A DNA stretch of 8,626 nt, taken from contig CASECK010000040.1 of NCBI GenBank assembly GCA_949286295.1, positions 1 through 8,626 on the forward strand. The letters run 5' to 3'. This stretch comes from an uncultured bacterium. GTDB taxonomy: Bacteria; Bacillota; Clostridia; Oscillospirales; Oscillospiraceae. Below the pieces are notes generated by a model. The model did no database searches, was not told where the DNA came from, and worked only from the letters and a program-made list of their open reading frames with translations. The position numbers and the translations under genes were made by a program. Shown here piece after piece: positions 5,723 to 8,626 of the stretch (its first letter is position 1; every line of letters begins with the position of its first letter).

Positions 5723-6270
5723 AGAGAGAGAAACTTGCCGCCCTGCTGCTGGCCCTGCTGCTCCTGTCCGCCGCCGGCTGCGCCGGCGGGGGAGAGTCCC
5801 CCGGCGGGGTGGAGGGGCCGGTGCTCTGGTTTCTGGATGCCCGGCTGCGCGCTCCGGGCGGGGCGGAGGAGCTGCACGGACCGGCCCTGAAGGCGCAGCC
5901 CTATGAGGGGCAGCTGCGGGCTGAGGACATGATGTCCGCCCTGCTGGCCGGACCCACGGGAGAGGGGCTGTCCTCCCCCTTCCCCCAGGGGGTGTCCCTG
6001 CGGGGATGCCAGCTGGACGGGGAGCGGCCCGGCGTGCTGCGGGTGTCCTTATCAGAGCAATACGGCTCCCTGGCGGATGTGTCCCTGACCCTGGCCGACT
6101 ACTGCATCGTGCTCACCCTGTCCCAGATAGAGGGGGTGGAGGAGGTGGAGATTCTCTCCGGCGGCCTGAGCTTCCACTACCGCAGCCATCAGCTGCTGAG
6201 CGCGGGGGAGGCGGTGCTGTACGACCCCCTGCTGGAGCACGCCACCCCTCCGGCAGAGGAAGAGCCTTGA
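5719..6270 (+). CDS. GerMN-domain lipoprotein
   Basis: A 183-residue secreted lipoprotein. The N-terminus is a lipoprotein signal (MKREK, Leu-rich core, lipobox Ser-Ala-Ala-Gly-Cys with Cys21 as the lipidated residue). Residues about 65-165 match the GerMN fold: a segment with LLAGPTGEGLSSPFPQGVSL, then VLRVSLSEQYGSL and the helix LADYCIVLTLSQIEGVEEVEIL. GerMN domains occur in the sporulation/germination protein GerM and in actinobacterial LpqB. The GTG start overlaps the kinase stop (GTGA) and follows a purine-rich GGAGGAGGGGGAGGAG stretch. This placement and location outside the membrane suggest it modulates or senses for the kinase, like LpqB with MtrB, though LpqB is longer and has a propeller-like C-terminal part absent here. 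A GerM-like spore role is the alternative. Confidence 0.85.
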   Translation: MKREKLAALLLALLLLSAAGCAGGGESPGGVEGPVLWFLDARLRAPGGAEELHGPALKAQPYEGQLRAEDMMSALLAGPTGEGLSSPFPQGVSLRGCQLDGERPGVLRVSLSEQYGSLADVSLTLADYCIVLTLSQIEGVEEVEILSGGLSFHYRSHQLLSAGEAVLYDPLLEHATPPAEEEP

Positions 6271-6295
6271 CAAATACTTTATCCCACTGTAATCT
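6267..6295 (+). promoter_or_regulatory. Promoter of metY, overlapping the lipoprotein stop codon
   Basis: TTGACA at 6267-6272 is a perfect -35 element that includes the TGA stop of the preceding gene. Two overlapping -10 candidates follow: TAATCT (6290-6295, 17-base spacing) or TGTAAT (6288-6293, 15-base spacing). The leader to the metY ATG is only about 60 bases. It has one small hairpin (6300-6303 with 6309-6312) and no room for, or sign of, a SAM or T-box riboswitch. Confidence 0.65.
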
Positions 6296-6361
6296 TAGAC
6301 CAGCTTTTCTGGCGGGAGATAGGCGGACCCGCATCCATCTCAGAAGAAAGAAGGAAGCTCC

Positions 6362-7645
6362 ATGAGCGATTACCGCATCAACACCAAATGCGTCCAGGGC
6401 GGCTATACCCCCGGCAACGGAGAGCCCCGGCAGGTGCCCATCATCCAGTCCACCACCTTCAAGTACGCCACCAGCGAGGATATGGGCCGGCTGTTCGATT
6501 TGGAGGCCAGCGGCTATTTCTACACCCGGCTTCAAAATCCCACCAACGACCATGTGGCCGCCAAAATCTGCGACATGGAGGGGGGGAGCGCCGCCATGCT
6601 GACCTCCTCGGGACAGGCCGCCAACTTCTACGCCATTTTCAACATCGCCAACTGCGGCGACCATGTGGTGTCCGCCTCCACCATCTACGGGGGGACCTAT
6701 AACCTGTTCCATGTGACCATGCGGAAAATGGGCATCGAGTTTACCTTTGTAGAGCCTGACTGCTCCGAGGAGGAGCTGTGGGCCGCCTTCCGCCCCAACA
6801 CCAAGGCGGTGTTCGGCGAGACCATCGCCAACCCGGCCCTCACGGTTCTGGACATCGAGAAGTTTGCCCGGGCCGCCCATGCCCACGGCGTGCCCCTGAT
6901 TGTGGACAACACCTTTGCCACCCCGGTGAACTGCCGGCCCATTGAGTGGGGCTGCGACATCGTCACCCACTCCACCACCAAGTATATGGACGGCCACGGG
7001 GCCGCCGTGGGAGGCGCCATTGTGGACGGCGGAACGTTTGACTGGATGGCCCATGCGGACAAGTTCCCCGGCCTGACAACCCCCGACGAGAGCTACCACG
7101 GCATCACCTACGCCGAAAAATTCGGGCAGGGGGGCGCGTTTATCACCAAGTGTACCGCCCAGCTCATGCGGGATTTCGGGTCCATCCAGTCCCCCCAGAA
7201 TGCCTTTTTGCTGAACTTGGGGCTGGAGAGCCTCCATGTGCGGATGCCCCGCCACTGTGAAAACGCTCTGGCGGTGGCCCGGTATCTGAAGGGGCACCCC
7301 AAGATTCGCTTTGTCACCTTCCCCGGGCTGGAGGGGGACAGGTATTATGAGCTGGCCCGGAAGTATATGCCGGGAGGCACCTGCGGCGTGGTCTCCTTCG
7401 GCTTCCAGGGCGGCCGCGCCGCGGCGGAGGCGTTTATGAAGAGCTTGAAGCTGGCCGCCATCGAGACCCATGTGGCCGACGCCCGGACCTGCTGCCTGCA
7501 CCCCGCCTCCGCCACCCACCGGCAGATGAACGACCAGGAGCTGGCCGCCGCCGGAATCACGCCGGATTTGGTCCGCTTTTCCTGTGGCATTGAGGATTCC
7601 AGCGACCTGATTGCCGACATCGCCCAGGCCCTGGAGAAGGTGTGA
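6362..7645 (+). CDS. metY: O-acetylhomoserine sulfhydrylase (MetY)
   Basis: A 427-residue cytoplasmic enzyme of the Cys/Met metabolism PLP-dependent family. It combines O-acetylhomoserine with sulfide to give homocysteine and acetate, the direct sulfhydrylation route to methionine. Key features: YTRLQNPTND (54-63) and SSGQAAN (82-88), which bind the cofactor phosphate; Asp182 in IVDNTFATP, which pairs with the pyridine nitrogen; and the Schiff-base Lys207 in HSTTKYMDGHG. LHPASATHRQM near the C-terminus matches the conserved substrate-binding block. Length is typical of MetY and longer than MetB/MetC (about 380-400), because of the insert around residues 224-260. AAGGAA lies upstream of the ATG. 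It shares a transcript with a DUF3783 gene 25 bases downstream. A methionine gamma-lyase or cystathionine gamma-synthase is less likely on length and motif. Confidence 0.95.
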   Translation: MSDYRINTKCVQGGYTPGNGEPRQVPIIQSTTFKYATSEDMGRLFDLEASGYFYTRLQNPTNDHVAAKICDMEGGSAAMLTSSGQAANFYAIFNIANCGDHVVSASTIYGGTYNLFHVTMRKMGIEFTFVEPDCSEEELWAAFRPNTKAVFGETIANPALTVLDIEKFARAAHAHGVPLIVDNTFATPVNCRPIEWGCDIVTHSTTKYMDGHGAAVGGAIVDGGTFDWMAHADKFPGLTTPDESYHGITYAEKFGQGGAFITKCTAQLMRDFGSIQSPQNAFLLNLGLESLHVRMPRHCENALAVARYLKGHPKIRFVTFPGLEGDRYYELARKYMPGGTCGVVSFGFQGGRAAAEAFMKSLKLAAIETHVADARTCCLHPASATHRQMNDQELAAAGITPDLVRFSCGIEDSSDLIADIAQALEKV

Positions 7646-7670
7646 GTGTGGGTGGAAAGGAGACGCTGAG

Positions 7671-8072
7671 ATGAAAAACGCGGGAACTGTTTTGATGTAC
7701 AATCTGTCTGGAGCGGAGTACTCCAAGCTGCGGCAGATTTTCGCCATGCTTCGCCTGCGGATGCGGGTGGTGGAGCCGGAGCGCTACCATGTGCCTCTGA
7801 AGGACCTGGCGGTGGGGCTGGGAGAGCCTGGCCCGGCGGGCGAGCCGCTGCCCGAGGCCATGCTGGTGTTTTGCGGGCTGGGGCAGGCCCTGCTCAACCA
7901 GGTGCTGGAGGTCATTCGCCTGGCCCAGCTGCCCCCCATCCCCTTAAAGGCGGTGCTGACCCAGACCAACCAGCAGTGGGATACCCGGCAGCTGCATGAG
8001 GAGCTGCTGAAAGAGCGGCAGGCCATCGCCGCCCAGAAGCAGGAGCAGGAAAATGCGCAGGGGCAGGGATAA
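7671..8072 (+). CDS. DUF3783-domain protein
   Basis: A 133-residue protein of unknown function. The N-terminal half (about 6-60) is mixed, starting GTVLMYNLSGAEYSKLRQ. The segment PEAMLVFCGLGQALLNQVLEVIR followed by LPPIPLKAVLTQTNQQWDTRQLHEELLKERQAI matches the DUF3783 family as I remember it. The C-terminus is a charged Gln/Glu/Lys-rich tail, probably helical and disordered at the end. No signal peptide or membrane helix is seen. The ATG at 7671 is preceded by AAAGGAG with eight bases between; the frame is open further upstream inside metY but without a ribosome site. It follows metY by 25 bases with no terminator, so the two are probably cotranscribed; whether it takes part in sulfur metabolism is unknown. 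Confidence 0.85.
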   Translation: MKNAGTVLMYNLSGAEYSKLRQIFAMLRLRMRVVEPERYHVPLKDLAVGLGEPGPAGEPLPEAMLVFCGLGQALLNQVLEVIRLAQLPPIPLKAVLTQTNQQWDTRQLHEELLKERQAIAAQKQEQENAQGQG

Positions 8073-8078
8073 AAAGCG

Positions 8079-8107
8079 TTGACAAATCCTGCCCGGACCT
8101 GTATAAT
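8079..8107 (+). promoter_or_regulatory. Consensus sigma-A promoter of tRNA-Leu
   Basis: TTGACA at 8079-8084 and TATAAT at 8102-8107 match consensus at all twelve positions with the ideal 17-base spacing. The start point would be near 8114, giving a pre-tRNA leader of about 22 bases. This is the strongest promoter in the window, as expected for a stable RNA. Confidence 0.9.
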
Positions 8108-8113
8108 AATCAA

Positions 8114-8130
8114 GCGGTCTGACAGACCGC
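8114..8130 (+). repeat. Palindrome in the 5' leader of tRNA-Leu
   Basis: GCGGTCTGACAGACCGC is a perfect palindrome around a single central base; as RNA it would form a six-base-pair stem with a five-base loop. It begins where transcription is expected to start, six bases after the -10 element, and ends five bases before the mature tRNA. It could guide 5' processing or be an operator. Confidence 0.6.
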
Positions 8131-8135
8131 ACTTT

Positions 8136-8221
8136 GCGGCTGTGCTGGAATTGGTAGACTGGCAAGCTTGAGGTGCTTGTGTCCTATGGGCGTACGGGTT
8201 CGACTCCCGTCAGCCGCACCA
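8136..8221 (+). tRNA. tRNA-Leu (anticodon GAG)
   Basis: All parts of a type II tRNA are present. The acceptor stem pairs GCGGCTG (8136-8142) with CAGCCGC (8211-8217). The D arm includes GGAATTGGTAGA, typical of leucine tRNAs. The anticodon stem CAAGC/GCTTG (8163-8167, 8175-8179) holds the loop TTGAGGT, with anticodon GAG at 8170-8172, reading CUC and CUU. A four-pair variable arm (8181-8184 with 8188-8191) identifies the leucine/serine class. The T arm is ACGGG-TTCGACT-CCCGT (8194-8210). A discriminator A and an encoded CCA (8219-8221) complete it. One oddity: the D stem reads CTG/CTG, leaving a U-U mismatch at positions 11 and 24. Confidence 0.97.
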
Positions 8222-8229
8222 AACCAACG

Positions 8230-8280
8230 AAATCCGAATCCGTTTCCGATTGGGGACGGGTTCGGATTTCTGGTATTCTT
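8230..8280 (+). terminator. Hairpin terminator after tRNA-Leu
   Basis: A 14-base-pair stem, including one G-U pair, joins 8230-8243 with 8256-8269 around a 12-base loop. It is followed by CTGGTATTCTTT, a weak T-rich tail. Its place nine bases after the tRNA CCA end fits a terminator; a U tract interrupted like this makes efficiency uncertain. Confidence 0.65.
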
Positions 8281-8381
8281 TGAGAGATACGAAAATCTCT
8301 ACTTCCGCAACGGGGTAAAGCGCAGGCCCACTTCCAAGCCGAGAGGCCCCCGGAAGAAGAAAACGATCACATAAAGAACCA
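8281..8381. other. Unassigned spacer downstream of the tRNA
   Basis: I see no convincing gene here. A reading frame runs through on the plus strand, but it begins inside the tRNA and resembles nothing I know. A small inverted repeat (AGAGAT at 8283-8288 with ATCTCT at 8295-8300) is present. The stretch may hold part of an attachment site or remnant, but nothing shows this directly. Confidence 0.4.
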
Positions 8382-8410
8382 GGCGGCGGTATCGTGGTGA
8401 TACCGCCGCC
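8382..8410 (-). terminator. Hairpin after the small minus-strand gene
   Basis: A perfect 12-base-pair stem (8382-8393 with 8399-8410) has a five-base loop and lies four bases beyond the stop codon of the minus-strand gene. On that strand the tail is TGGTTCTTTAT, a weak U tract; on the plus strand GCTTTT follows. It is most likely the terminator of the small gene and may work in both directions. Confidence 0.6.
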
Positions 8411-8414
8411 GCTT

Positions 8415-8597
8415 TTATGCCGTTGTTTTGATATTGTCCGAGTTGTTTTTCTGTTCCTGCTGCCACTTGGCAAATTCACGCTGGCCTTCCTCACTCTCGT
8501 AATACGCCAGAATGTCGGGGAGGAGACATCTGGCGATCGCCTCGATTTTGTAGTCCGGGATCTTGGTGTGATTGACCACCTTTTTCCGCCGGGCCAC
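8415..8597 (-). CDS. Small conserved hypothetical protein, possibly mobile-element associated
   Basis: From the GTG at 8597 the product has 60 residues: a basic N-terminus (MARRKKVVNHTKIPDYK), the segment KIEAIARCLLPDILAYYESEEGQREFAKWQQEQ, which looks entirely helical, and a polar tail. No known domain, catalytic motif or membrane segment is visible. I recall similar small proteins near recombinases and conjugative-transposon genes of gut clostridia, but cannot confirm this here. AAGGAGG at 8606-8612 stands eight bases before this GTG; a longer frame from a GTG at 8606 overlaps that ribosome site and is unlikely. The gene has lower G+C than the rest of the window (by hand count 93 of 180 bases over 8401-8580), consistent with acquisition. 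A terminator hairpin follows its stop. Confidence 0.7.
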   Translation of the reverse strand: MARRKKVVNHTKIPDYKIEAIARCLLPDILAYYESEEGQREFAKWQQEQKNNSDNIKTTA

Positions 8598-8612
8598 AGG
8601 AGGCACCTCCTT
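8598..8612 (-). promoter_or_regulatory. Ribosome binding site within an inverted repeat
   Basis: The AAGGAGG ribosome site of the small minus-strand gene (8606-8612) faces a complementary CCTCCT (8598-8603) just before the start codon. Read on the minus strand, AGGAG-GTGC-CTCCT can fold into a five-base-pair hairpin that would hide the ribosome site. Confidence 0.5.
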
Positions 8613-8626
8613 ATGGAAGATTGCGG

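Noticed and set aside
6296..6361. SAM or T-box riboswitch before metY
   Set aside because: The leader is about 60 bases, too short, with one small hairpin and no terminator or recognisable conserved core.
6113..7747. Long minus-strand open frame (544 codons) opposite metY
   Set aside because: It covers metY and parts of two other genes, has a low-complexity Gly/His/Val composition and no ribosome site or recognisable motif.
8168..8374. Plus-strand open frame starting inside tRNA-Leu
   Set aside because: It starts within the anticodon arm of a clear tRNA and runs through the terminator hairpin; no ribosome site or recognisable domain.
8382..8410. CRISPR repeat or transposon end
   Set aside because: The inverted repeat occurs once, next to a stop codon, and fits a terminator; no repeated unit or transposase is present in the window.

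Overview
The window looks like chromosomal DNA from an endospore-forming member of the Bacillota with high G+C, most like the Oscillospiraceae (Flavonifractor/Oscillibacter-type gut clostridia). The evidence is the spoIVB-spo0A gene pair, a GerMN-domain lipoprotein, strong AGGAGG-type ribosome binding sites, frequent GTG starts and very G+C-rich codons. The genus is an inference; no rRNA or species marker is present. High G+C opens many long antisense and out-of-frame reading frames, which were discarded.

Layout. Bases 1-138 hold the C-terminal end of the sporulation protease SpoIVB, followed by a terminator. Spo0A, the master regulator of sporulation, is at 420-1181; it starts at an internal ATG behind a good ribosome site and has a possible sigma-H promoter and a 0A box far upstream. 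A small four-cysteine TSCPD protein follows (1268-1510) behind its own promoter. A shared bidirectional terminator separates it from a convergent D,D-carboxypeptidase gene (1583-2959, minus strand). Between that gene and the next, two face-to-face promoters appear to be interlocked around a G+C-rich palindrome. A plus-strand operon then runs 3111-6270: a membrane-anchored ComEA-like helix-hairpin-helix protein, an OmpR-family response regulator, its membrane histidine kinase, and a GerMN lipoprotein whose start overlaps the kinase stop. A new promoter beginning on the lipoprotein stop codon drives metY (O-acetylhomoserine sulfhydrylase) and a DUF3783 protein (6362-8072). A consensus promoter then drives tRNA-Leu(GAG) (8136-8221), followed by a terminator-like hairpin. 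The last stretch has lower G+C and carries one small minus-strand gene of a type I associate with mobile elements.

How the parts fit. The first half concerns sporulation and the cell envelope: Spo0A control, the SpoIVB checkpoint protease and peptidoglycan trimming. The kinase/regulator/lipoprotein trio resembles the actinobacterial MtrA-MtrB-LpqB arrangement, where a GerMN lipoprotein modulates the sensor kinase. This is the most interesting functional hypothesis here, and it is an inference from domains and gene order. The right end may be the edge of an integrated element downstream of a tRNA gene. I see no CRISPR array, insertion sequence, rRNA or phage gene, and no clearly new system. 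No gene-free stretch exceeds 300 bases.
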